A stretch of DNA of 10,509 nt from assembly GCA_958346135.1 (NCBI GenBank), contig CATVQN010000018.1:1-10509 (forward strand), given 5' to 3'. Each line of letters starts with the position of its first letter. The stretch's first letter is position 1. A model generated the notes under the pieces. It saw nothing but the letters and a program-made list of their open reading frames with translations. It was not told the DNA's origin and did not search any database. Positions 1 to 7,147 of this stretch are shown here, in pieces. The stretch comes from an uncultured Eubacteriales bacterium. Its GTDB lineage: Bacteria; Bacillota; Clostridia; Monoglobales; Monoglobaceae. The translations under genes and the position numbers were made by a program.

Positions 1-170
1 GGATAGTCAATTTCTCCCTTGGTTATTCTGATGTCTTGGAGCAGCTGGGAAACGCCGCCTTTTGCAGATCTTGATTTCCCGCCGCCGGATTTTACAGCCG
101 CTCTGCGCCCGCTGCCAATCGTCGCCGGACGAACCGGACGCCGGCCGCCGGAGCTTCCCTGGTACGCCAT
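1..170 (-). CDS. ftsW: FtsW/SpoVE-type SEDS glycosyltransferase, N-terminal fragment
   Basis: Only the first 56 codons are present; the gene runs off the left edge of the window. The ATG at 170-168 has a strong AGGAGG about 7 nt upstream and lies 36 nt after the mraY stop. The visible protein begins with a Gly/Arg/Lys/Ser-rich stretch (residues 1-39: nine basic residues, no acidic ones). It ends in KGEIDYP, which matches the short motif just before the first membrane helix of FtsW, SpoVE and RodA proteins. SEDS proteins polymerise lipid II into glycan strands and work with a class B PBP, and one is encoded upstream in this same operon. The assignment rests on this short motif plus position after mraY, so FtsW versus SpoVE cannot be separated here. 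The long basic tail before helix 1 is unusual. Confidence 0.72.
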   Translation of the reverse strand, partial: MAYQGSSGGRRPVRPATIGSGRRAAVKSGGGKSRSAKGGVSQLLQDIRITKGEIDY

Positions 171-206
171 GACGCCGCCTCCTCTCTATTTTCTTCTATC
201 CAAATT

Positions 207-1193
207 CTATCCAAAGAAATACATCAGTGCACACATCGCCGCCGTCACCGCCGTAAACAGCAATACAATTTTTCGCTCACTGAAACCGCACATCTCAAAA
301 TGATGATGAATGGGACTCATTTTAAAAATCCGTTTCCCGGTGAGCTTATAGGAAGTGACCTGCATAATCACCGAAAGCGATTCCATCACATAGACAAAAC
401 CCACAATCAACAGGGCGAGAGGCTCCTCTAATAAAATCGCCATGGCACAAACTGCGCCGCCCAGCGCCAGCGATCCGGTATCTCCCATAAAGACCTTGGC
501 CGGAAACTTATTATAAAGCAGAAACCCCAAAAGGCCGCCCAGCAAAACCGCCGCAAACAACGCCACGGCGTCATTCTCAATCCGACCGATACTGGATACC
601 AGAAGGAAAAATACAGCCACCGCAATGGTCACACAGGTTGCCAGGCCATCTAAGCCGTCGGTCAGGTTGACACTGTTTACCGTGGCCAAAATCACCAAAA
701 TGGCAAACGGAATAAAAAACCAGCCGAAATCCCAGCTAAGCACCGTAAAGGGAATCCGCACCGTGGTTCCGATACTTCCGCTAAAGACTGCCCAGCTGAT
801 AAAGACCAGCGCAACCAAAAACTGAAGTCCGAACTTCTGACTGGCAGTCAAGCCCAGATTCCGTTTTAAAATCACCTTGATATAATCGTCAATAAAACCG
901 ATAGCGGCATATGCCAAGGTAACAATCATCAACATACCCAGCTGCCGCAGAGAGGGCATGGTATCGCCGCACAGACGGCCGGCTATTATGGTTCCCGCCA
1001 GAGCAATCAGCATGGCAATCAGAAAAATAAAGCCACCCATAGTCGGGGTTCCGGATTTTTTTTCATGCCACTTCGGGCCTTCCTCCCGTATTTCCTGTCC
1101 GAATTTCAGTTTCCGCAGAATCGGAATCAAAATTTTCCCGCAAATTGCCGCAAGCACAAAAGCAGCAACTGCGCCAATCCATAAATACTGCAT
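207..1193 (-). CDS. mraY: Phospho-N-acetylmuramoyl-pentapeptide transferase (lipid I synthase)
   Basis: MraY is a polytopic membrane enzyme that moves phospho-MurNAc-pentapeptide from UDP onto undecaprenyl phosphate, giving lipid I. With the ATG at 1193 the product is 328 residues, close to family length. Visible family motifs are FGQEIREEGP and KSGTPTMGG (about residues 31-54), the Mg-binding pair D102-D103 (FIDDY), NLTDGLDG (176-183), MGDTGS with D238, and the HHHFE motif (296-300). About ten hydrophobic segments alternate with short loops. An in-frame TTG at 1229 would add 12 residues (KKAKKAG-rich) and overlap the murF stop as TTGA. It lacks a well-placed ribosome binding site, whereas the ATG has GGGAG 11 nt upstream and gives the usual MraY N-terminus just before helix 1. 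The next gene in the operon is ftsW, with no murD in between. Confidence 0.96.
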   Translation of the reverse strand: MQYLWIGAVAAFVLAAICGKILIPILRKLKFGQEIREEGPKWHEKKSGTPTMGGFIFLIAMLIALAGTIIAGRLCGDTMPSLRQLGMLMIVTLAYAAIGFIDDYIKVILKRNLGLTASQKFGLQFLVALVFISWAVFSGSIGTTVRIPFTVLSWDFGWFFIPFAILVILATVNSVNLTDGLDGLATCVTIAVAVFFLLVSSIGRIENDAVALFAAVLLGGLLGFLLYNKFPAKVFMGDTGSLALGGAVCAMAILLEEPLALLIVGFVYVMESLSVIMQVTSYKLTGKRIFKMSPIHHHFEMCGFSERKIVLLFTAVTAAMCALMYFFG

Positions 1194-1204
1194 AGGTTCA
1201 AACA

Positions 1205-1209
1205 CTCCC
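1205..1209 (-). promoter_or_regulatory. Candidate ribosome binding site for mraY
   Basis: GGGAG lies 11 nt upstream of the ATG at 1193, slightly farther than ideal. It is the only purine-rich site near either candidate start and favours the ATG over the TTG at 1229, which overlaps the murF stop. Translational coupling from the TTG cannot be excluded. Confidence 0.45.
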
Positions 1210-1225
1210 GCCTTTTTGGCCTTTT

Positions 1226-2608
1226 TCAATGTAAATCTGCAATTGCATCCGCAACCTCTTCCAGCCGCATACCTCGAGAACCCTTCACTAAAATCACATC
1301 ATTTTTCTTGAGCAGCTGGGACAACCGGCCGCATAGGCTCTCGTTATCATCAAATTCATAAATATCTGCCGGGTTCATTCCGGCTTCCTCGGCACCCCGG
1401 GCGATGAAATGGGCATTTTCCCCCACAGTCAGCAGACAATCTACTCCGTATTTTGCCGCAAGTCTGCCCACCTTTCGATGCGCCGCCTCGGAGATTTCGC
1501 CAAGCTCCAGCATATCCCCCAAGCACGCCACCCGGCGTCCCTCGGTATTCGTCAGCGCCAGGACCGACAATCCGGACTGCATAGAAGCGGGACTTGCGTT
1601 ATAGCAGTCACGAATCACCCGATAATCCGGAAGTTCAATGATCGTCTGCCGCAGTCCGCTGGGCTGAAACAGCCGAATACCCTTCTGGATTTCTTCAATC
1701 TCCACGTTATACCGAAGCCCGGTCAAAATTGCCGCCAGGGCGTTATAAATATGGTGAACGCCCGGCACACCAATGACAAATTTATACTCTTCACCGTCTA
1801 TTTTACAGGTAAATTCGCTACTGTCGGAGTAGGTTCGAATATCATAGGCGTTCAAATCACAGCCTTTGTTCTGTATGCCGTAATACAGCGTCTCAAATTC
1901 CACCTCACCTCTGGCATCCCAAAGCAGGTCATCGTCACCGTTTAAGATGACAGTACCGTCCATCTGCAGTCCTTCTAAAATCTCGAACTTTGCCTTCTTG
2001 ATTCCCTCACGGCTTCCCAGATGCTCCATATGCGAAACGCCGATATTGGTAATCACCGCCGTATCCGGCTTGGCAATCCGGGTTAATCTGGAGATTTCAC
2101 CGAAATGGCTCATTCCCATCTCCAGCACCATCATTTCATCCTCTTTCATCAGGTCAAAGGTTGTAAGCGGAAGTCCGATCTCGTTATTGAAGTTTCCTTT
2201 TGTCATATGGGTACGGTACCGTTGTTTCAGCACCGAAGCAATCATTTCCTTGGTTGAAGTTTTGCCTACGCTTCCAGTAATGCCAATGACCGGAATATGA
2301 AACCGCGCTCGGTACCCGGCCGCCAAATTCTGCATTGCCGTCAGGGTATTCTCCACCACAATGACAGGGAGTCCCGGAGCCACTTCTTCGTTTTGACAGA
2401 CCACACAGCAGACCGCACCGCTCTCGACCGCAGCAGCTGTAAACTTATGCCCGTCGAACCGCTCTCCCTGAAGCGCAAAAAAGAGGGCTCCCGCTTGGAT
2501 GGTTCGTGTATCGGTTGAAACAGAACATATCAATTCATCGCCGCTGCAGTTCTTTTGCACACCGTGCATGATTTCCGCAGCCTGGGCAACATTGAATATC
2601 CATTCCAT
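1226..2608 (-). CDS. murF: UDP-MurNAc-tripeptide--D-Ala-D-Ala ligase
   Basis: MurF is the cytoplasmic ATP-dependent ligase that adds D-Ala-D-Ala to the UDP-MurNAc-tripeptide made by MurE, completing the soluble pentapeptide precursor used by MraY. The 460-residue product has the three Mur ligase domains. The N-terminal domain has DTRT...GALFFALQG (about 33-48). The ATP-binding P-loop is GITGSVGKTST (109-119, with K116), followed by NIGVSHMEHLGS and AKFEIL in the central domain. The C-terminal domain has RDCYNASPASM and ends with VKGSRGMRLEEV. Family members usually read YNANP where this protein reads YNASP. A GTG at 2617 is in frame but forms part of the GAGGTGA ribosome binding site, so the ATG at 2608 is preferred. 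The gap to the murE stop is 21 nt, and the TGA stop is 32 nt before the mraY ATG. Confidence 0.97.
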   Translation of the reverse strand: MEWIFNVAQAAEIMHGVQKNCSGDELICSVSTDTRTIQAGALFFALQGERFDGHKFTAAAVESGAVCCVVCQNEEVAPGLPVIVVENTLTAMQNLAAGYRARFHIPVIGITGSVGKTSTKEMIASVLKQRYRTHMTKGNFNNEIGLPLTTFDLMKEDEMMVLEMGMSHFGEISRLTRIAKPDTAVITNIGVSHMEHLGSREGIKKAKFEILEGLQMDGTVILNGDDDLLWDARGEVEFETLYYGIQNKGCDLNAYDIRTYSDSSEFTCKIDGEEYKFVIGVPGVHHIYNALAAILTGLRYNVEIEEIQKGIRLFQPSGLRQTIIELPDYRVIRDCYNASPASMQSGLSVLALTNTEGRRVACLGDMLELGEISEAAHRKVGRLAAKYGVDCLLTVGENAHFIARGAEEAGMNPADIYEFDDNESLCGRLSQLLKKNDVILVKGSRGMRLEEVADAIADLH

Positions 2609-2613
2609 GGTTA

Positions 2614-2620
2614 TCACCTC
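2614..2620 (-). promoter_or_regulatory. Ribosome binding site deciding the murF start
   Basis: GAGGTGA ends 5 nt before the ATG at 2608. It contains the upstream in-frame GTG (2617-2615), which is therefore part of the Shine-Dalgarno site and unlikely to be the start. Confidence 0.8.
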
Positions 2621-2629
2621 ATCAATTTT

Positions 2630-4084
2630 CTAGTCGCCGGCAGGCGCATCCAAAAGCTTTCTGACAATTTCACGTTCATCAAAGGTTATGGTACGGTCAG
2701 CGAGTATTTGATAAGTCTCGTGTCCCTTGCCGGCAAGTAATATTATATCATCTTTTTGCGCATGGTCAAGTGCATATTCAATCGCCTCAAATCGATTGGG
2801 AATTATCGTATAGGCACCGCCGCCCTCCTTGACTCCCGCAATAATATCTTCAATAATGGCGTTGGGATCTTCAGATCTGGGATTATCGCTGGTCACCACA
2901 GAGAAATCGGACAGTTCCGACGCAATCTTCCCCATTTTTGGGCGCTTACCCTTGTCTCTGTCACCGCCGCAGCCAAACACCGTAATCACACGGCCATTGG
3001 CAAAGCCGCGGATGGTCTGGATGACGTTATAAAGGCCGTCCGGTGTGTGTGCATAGTCAATGATGACTGAAAAATCACGGCCGGTATTGACCACCTCCAC
3101 CCGGCCCTTAACGCCCCGCGCTTTTTTCAGACAGCGCACGGCTTGATCCATGGGGATTCCGGCCGCCGCAAGGCAGGCCAGTGCCGTCATAGCATTATAT
3201 ACGGAAAATTTTCCGGGTATGCCTAATTCAACATGGTATTCTGCGCCTTCAAAATGCAAGGTGAAAAACACGCCGTTTTCTTTCAGTTCTACCTGAGATG
3301 CCCGCATGGCACACTCCTGCTCCACACCATAGGTCAGCATCTTTTCACACTTCGACATGGCCAGCAGCTGTTTTGCACCGGGATCATCTGCGTTAATAAC
3401 GCCGCTTTTGGAGATCTGGAACAAAATTCCCTTCGCCTTTAAATACTCCTCCATGGTTTTATGAAAATCCAGATGATCCTGTGTAATATTCGTAAACGCT
3501 CCCACATCAAAGATACAAGCCGTCACCCGATCCAGTACCAGCGAATGGGACGAAACCTCCATAATTACATAATCCACATTCTTCTCTGACATTTTGGAAA
3601 ACAGCTGCATCAGCTCTAAGGAATCCGGCGTAGTACGCTTGGTGGGAATAATCTCCGTGCCAATCATATTTTGGTTGGTGCCGATCAGACCCACCTTCTT
3701 TCCCATCGCCTCCAGCACCGACTTGATTAAATAGGTTGTAGTCGTTTTTCCGTTGGTTCCGGTGACACCAATCAGGCAGAAGCTGCGTTCTGGATGGCCG
3801 TAAAAGGTAGCAGATGCCAGCGCCAATGCCTTTCTTGAATTTTCCACCACAACGCAGGTGACACCCAAATCACTGAGATCCCGCTCTGCAATGATGGCTG
3901 CCGCACCCTGCTCAATCGCCGCAGGCGCAAACTTATGGCCATCGGTTTCAAAACCGGTAATGCACACAAACAGATTTCCCGGCTTTACCGCACGGGAGTC
4001 AAAGGCAATCCCGGTAATGGTAAGCTGCGGATTGCCGATTATTTCTTTTACTTCTACATCTTTTAGCAATTCGGATAAATTCAT
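2630..4084 (-). CDS. murE: UDP-MurNAc-L-Ala-D-Glu--meso-diaminopimelate ligase
   Basis: MurE adds the third stem-peptide residue to UDP-MurNAc-L-Ala-D-Glu in the cytoplasm. The 484-residue product has family length and motifs: FDSRAVKPGNLFVC (about 28-41), the ATP P-loop GVTGTNGKTTT (106-116, with K113), TTPDSLELM (151-159), EVSSH (176-180), YLKAKG with the probable carbamylated Lys218, DYAHTPDGL (343-351), GCGGDRD (371-377), and GKGHETYQ (452-459). The substrate-selecting loop reads DNPRSEDP (400-407). In this family the Arg of DNPR is tied to meso-diaminopimelate, while Lys-adding enzymes usually lack it, so an mDAP wall is inferred. The ATG at 4084 has GGGAGG 7 nt upstream. The 75-nt gap to the PBP gene is wider than most gaps in this operon and shows only a weak 4-bp hairpin next to the ribosome binding site. 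Confidence 0.97.
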   Translation of the reverse strand: MNLSELLKDVEVKEIIGNPQLTITGIAFDSRAVKPGNLFVCITGFETDGHKFAPAAIEQGAAAIIAERDLSDLGVTCVVVENSRKALALASATFYGHPERSFCLIGVTGTNGKTTTTYLIKSVLEAMGKKVGLIGTNQNMIGTEIIPTKRTTPDSLELMQLFSKMSEKNVDYVIMEVSSHSLVLDRVTACIFDVGAFTNITQDHLDFHKTMEEYLKAKGILFQISKSGVINADDPGAKQLLAMSKCEKMLTYGVEQECAMRASQVELKENGVFFTLHFEGAEYHVELGIPGKFSVYNAMTALACLAAAGIPMDQAVRCLKKARGVKGRVEVVNTGRDFSVIIDYAHTPDGLYNVIQTIRGFANGRVITVFGCGGDRDKGKRPKMGKIASELSDFSVVTSDNPRSEDPNAIIEDIIAGVKEGGGAYTIIPNRFEAIEYALDHAQKDDIILLAGKGHETYQILADRTITFDEREIVRKLLDAPAGD

Positions 4085-4159
4085 CCTGATTCCTCCCTAA
4101 GGCATAGGTAAAACAGTCCCTATATCCCCTGTATTTGTAAAATTTGTCGCTTTGGATCT

Positions 4160-6400
4160 CTAATCACTGGCGCCCTGATAATTAAAATCGACGGTAACCA
4201 CAGTTCCGGGTTCTACGATGGAACCCGCCTCCGGAGACTGACTGCTGCACACAGCACTGCCCTCGCCGGGAACCCCGCGGATTCTGGCGTTCAGCCCCTC
4301 ACTGCTGAGCATAGCCGAAGCGGAGGCTGCGCTCTCACCCAGTACCTTCGGAACCACTACCGTTCTTTCCGCCTTGGTTCCCGAGGTATAGGCCACCACG
4401 GTGGAATCTGCCGCCAGACGGGTGTAGGCCTTGGGAATCTGATCGGTAATGGTCGCACCGGTATCTCCTTTTATCCGAAGCCGGAATCCGGCCTCGCTCA
4501 GTTTCTTGGAGGCCTCTTCTTGGGTCATACCGGAAAGATCCGGAACCTCAATGTCCACAAACTCCTTCTCATCCTCGGTATATCTCGGCTCCACACCCAA
4601 ATACTGGAGGGTTTCCTCCATAATATTTTTCACCACCGGCGCTGCAATGACACCGCCGTAATACGGCATTCCTGCTGGCGGCTGATCCAGAATCACGAGG
4701 CATGCCACCTTGGGATCGTCCGCCGGGGCAAAGGACAGAAAGGATGCAATATACTTTCCGTTGCCTCGGGGGATTTTCTCAGAGGTACCGGTTTTACCGG
4801 CAATACGGTAACCGGCCAGATAAGCATTTTTACCGCCGCCCTCCGATACAACCGACTCCAAAATTCCACGCATCGTCTCGCTGGTCTCCTGGGAAATGAC
4901 CTGACGTACCAGCTCCGGCTCCTTTTTCTCTACTACAATATTATCGGAATTTACAATTTCCTTAATCAAATGAGGCTTATACAGCTTACCGCCGTTGGCT
5001 ACCGCACTCACCGCCGTAATCATCTGCAGCGGCGTTACGGTAATGGACTGGCCGAAGGAAGATGTCGCCAGATCCACTTCAGTAAAATTATCCGCCGTAA
5101 AGCCGACGCCGGCGGTCTCACCGGGAAGCTCGATTCCGGTTTCTTCAAAGAAGCCAAAAGCACGCACTCCCGTTAAAAACCGTTCCTTCCCAATTTTCTG
5201 TCCGATTTGAATAAATGCAGGGTTACAGGAATTTCGCACCGCCTCGGCGAATTTCTGGGTACCGTGACCGTTTCGGTTTGCGCAGTGAATGCGTTCCGTC
5301 AGCACCTGCTGTACGCCGCTGCAGCCAAAAGTATCTTCCAGTCCGACCGCTCCGGTTTCCAGGCCCACGGATGCCACCACGGACTTAAATGTGGATCCCG
5401 GTTCATAGGAATCCACCACCGCTTTATTACGGCGCACCGTTTGTATCACCTCATTAAAGCGGTTATTATACTCCTCACCCTCTAATTTCTTTAGTTCCTC
5501 GTCAATACCGGTATATTTTTCCCGAATTGCATCGGTAATGGCAAAGGGCTCATTGAGGTCATAGTCCGGCTTGGAGGTCATAGCCAAAATCTCGCCGGTA
5601 TTGACATCCATAACCACTGCCGCAGCTCCCTGCTCCAGCTTATTGGCAATCCGGGCATTCTCCAGATGTTTTTCCACATAACCCTGGATAACCTCATCAA
5701 TGGTCAACACTACGCTGCATCCATCCTGCGCTTCAATATAGTTTTCGTAGTTGGTTCCCGACTCCAGGCCCGTAGTTTGCTGTGTGGTCACCACCCGTCC
5801 CGGAACACCGCTGAGTTCCTCATCGCATATGCTCTCGATTCCTTCAAGACCCTGATTATCACTGCCTACAAAACCGATAATATGCGATGCCAGGTTGTTA
5901 TAGGGGTAAAACCGTTTGACATCCTCTACAAAATTGATGCCGCTTAGCTTTTCCTTTTCTATATAGCTGCGGACTTCATCCGCAACATCCTTTTCCACCT
6001 TTTTCTGAATATATTCAAAGCTGCTCTGACGGTTGATTTTCTTCTCCACCGTCTCCTGCTCCATACCTAAAATCCCGGCCAGCTCCTCCGCAACCTTGGA
6101 GACCGAAAGCTGGTTCTTTTCAATGCTGCTGCGCAAGTCGCCCGGCGTAATACTGATGGTTTCCACCGAAACATTACTGGCTAAAACCTTCAGATTGCGG
6201 TCATAAATTTTACCCCTCTTTGCACTGACGGTATTATCGCTGGTCTGCTGCTGCAATGCGTCCCGCGACAGCTTTTCTCCCTGAACTATCTGAAGCCAAG
6301 CCGTTCTACCGATTAAAAGCACAAATGCGATTACAAAAACTCCCAGAATCCACACAATCCGGTTATTAAATCCCGTCTGCTTCTTTCGATTTTTCTCCAT
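4160..6400 (-). CDS. ftsI: Class B penicillin-binding protein with two PASTA domains (FtsI/PBP2B/SpoVD family)
   Basis: This is a bitopic membrane D,D-transpeptidase that crosslinks septal peptidoglycan with its SEDS partner FtsW. In the 746-residue product a short basic cytoplasmic tail is followed by one membrane helix (about 14-36), then the PBP dimerisation domain with RGKIYDRN (62-69). The transpeptidase domain has all three active-site motifs: S336-T-F-K339 with the nucleophilic Ser, S391-C-N393, and K536-T-G-T-S540. Two PASTA repeats follow (about 616-675 and 680-738). B. subtilis has two related genes here, pbpB (two PASTA domains) and spoVD (one). This window has one gene, and its PASTA number resembles PBP2B, so a vegetative division role is likelier; a sporulation role cannot be excluded. 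The ATG at 6400 has GGAGG 7 nt upstream. A structured 117-nt leader separates it from ftsL. Confidence 0.95.
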   Translation of the reverse strand: MEKNRKKQTGFNNRIVWILGVFVIAFVLLIGRTAWLQIVQGEKLSRDALQQQTSDNTVSAKRGKIYDRNLKVLASNVSVETISITPGDLRSSIEKNQLSVSKVAEELAGILGMEQETVEKKINRQSSFEYIQKKVEKDVADEVRSYIEKEKLSGINFVEDVKRFYPYNNLASHIIGFVGSDNQGLEGIESICDEELSGVPGRVVTTQQTTGLESGTNYENYIEAQDGCSVVLTIDEVIQGYVEKHLENARIANKLEQGAAAVVMDVNTGEILAMTSKPDYDLNEPFAITDAIREKYTGIDEELKKLEGEEYNNRFNEVIQTVRRNKAVVDSYEPGSTFKSVVASVGLETGAVGLEDTFGCSGVQQVLTERIHCANRNGHGTQKFAEAVRNSCNPAFIQIGQKIGKERFLTGVRAFGFFEETGIELPGETAGVGFTADNFTEVDLATSSFGQSITVTPLQMITAVSAVANGGKLYKPHLIKEIVNSDNIVVEKKEPELVRQVISQETSETMRGILESVVSEGGGKNAYLAGYRIAGKTGTSEKIPRGNGKYIASFLSFAPADDPKVACLVILDQPPAGMPYYGGVIAAPVVKNIMEETLQYLGVEPRYTEDEKEFVDIEVPDLSGMTQEEASKKLSEAGFRLRIKGDTGATITDQIPKAYTRLAADSTVVAYTSGTKAERTVVVPKVLGESAASASAMLSSEGLNARIRGVPGEGSAVCSSQSPEAGSIVEPGTVVTVDFNYQGASD

Positions 6401-6428
6401 TTTGACACCTCCACTATAAATGTCAGAA

Positions 6429-6477
6429 TAGGCATAAGAGACTCGAACCGCAGATAAGTCCGATTCCCTTATGCCTA
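6429..6477 (-). other. Strong hairpin in the leader of the PBP gene
   Basis: The arms TAGGCATAAG and CTTATGCCTA (6429-6438 and 6468-6477) are perfect inverted repeats. Read on the transcribed strand, the stem extends inward through G-U, G-C and A-U pairs, one A/G mismatch and three further pairs. This gives about 16 pairs around a 15-nt loop. No T-run follows the 3' arm, so it is not a standard intrinsic terminator. It lies 28 nt upstream of the PBP ATG, outside the ribosome binding site. Possible roles are an RNA processing site, an mRNA stabiliser or part of a conditional leader; none is shown by the sequence. Confidence 0.7.
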
Positions 6478-6499
6478 AAGGCGGGGAACATCTAACTTC

Positions 6500-6505
6500 A
6501 TTATA
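6500..6505 (-). promoter_or_regulatory. Possible internal -10 box upstream of the PBP gene
   Basis: A perfect TATAAT lies 12 nt after the ftsL stop. With a 17-nt spacer the -35 position would read TTTTAA, in the last ftsL codons, which is a poor match to TTGACA. If used, transcription would start near 6493 and the hairpin at 6429-6477 would lie in a leader of about 93 nt. Confidence 0.3.
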
Positions 6506-6517
6506 TTCATTCCTTCA

Positions 6518-7132
6518 CTATTTTAAAACCTGAATTGCATGAACCAGCGCACCCGGCGTTCCCTGAAGCGCTCGTTTTTCCGAGTTGTCCTCCGTATTTT
6601 CTGCCGTATTGCCAAGCTGAATATCCACATAGAAAATTTGGGAATTGTCAGGACGAATCATGCCAAGCTGTCCGGTTGCATAGTCCTCCAGCACACTCAG
6701 CTCCAACCCCCGGTCAATTTTGGCCTGAATGGCCTGATTGTTATACTCCGCCGCCAAAAGGTCATCGCTTAGCTTGGCAATTTTATCGTTGGACTCTAAA
6801 ATCATTGCATAGCGATAGATCATGAGATAGCACATGGCAAAAACAATGCCAACCCGGCAAAAAAAGCGAAACGCCTTCTTTTTCTGTATCGCCGAATGAG
6901 ATTTTACCGCTGTTTTCTTCGCCGGTTTGCAATCACTTTGGTAGGATTTCTCCTGCGGCGGTCTCAATGAAGGCTCCCGCCGGGGACGCTCATTCGGGCG
7001 ATATGTAGGATATTCCCGTACTGCGGCGGCAGCTTTGCTCTGCCGATAGCCATAATAGCGATTTGTAGAATCTGACACCGGCGCATTCCTGCGTACGGTG
7101 CGGCTCTGTCTTTGCGATGTTGATGTCGCCAC
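6518..7132 (-). CDS. ftsL: FtsL-like septum scaffold protein with long basic N-terminal tail
   Basis: FtsL is a small bitopic protein that, with DivIC/FtsB and DivIB/FtsQ, joins the SEDS polymerase and class B PBP at the septum. Evidence is position between rsmH and the PBP gene plus architecture. Residues 1-87 are hydrophilic and basic (21 Lys/Arg against 6 Asp/Glu, with many Ser, Pro and Tyr). One membrane helix follows (about 88-110), then a coiled-coil-like stretch (112-141) and the FtsL-type ending LGMIRPDNSQIFYVDI (156-171). A polar C-terminal tail of about 33 residues comes last. At 204 residues it is about twice the usual FtsL length. The GTG at 7132 is preferred because GGAAGG lies 10 nt upstream; the in-frame TTG at 7141 has that site almost abutting it. 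Sequence identity in this family is low, so the name rests on context and topology. Confidence 0.85.
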   Translation of the reverse strand: MATSTSQRQSRTVRRNAPVSDSTNRYYGYRQSKAAAAVREYPTYRPNERPRREPSLRPPQEKSYQSDCKPAKKTAVKSHSAIQKKKAFRFFCRVGIVFAMCYLMIYRYAMILESNDKIAKLSDDLLAAEYNNQAIQAKIDRGLELSVLEDYATGQLGMIRPDNSQIFYVDIQLGNTAENTEDNSEKRALQGTPGALVHAIQVLK

Positions 7133-7147
7133 AGCTCTCAATCCTTC

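Noticed and set aside
1409..1945. 178-codon open frame on the plus strand opposite murF
   Set aside because: It is antisense to a complete, motif-rich MurF and has no family features.
4085..4159. Possible regulatory hairpin in the 75-nt gap before murE (CCTA and TAGG around TGCCT)
   Set aside because: Only four base pairs; too weak to call, although it shares TATGCCT with the stronger element at 6429-6477.
4520..5176. 218-codon open frame on the plus strand opposite the PBP gene
   Set aside because: It lies wholly inside the PBP coding sequence, has no clear ribosome binding site and no recognisable domain; it is a shadow of the real gene.
6429..6477. tRNA or tRNA fragment, because the hairpin loop side contains GGTTCGAGTC, like a T-loop
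   Set aside because: The element is only 49 nt, has no D or anticodon arm, and the T-loop-like bases lack a matching T stem.
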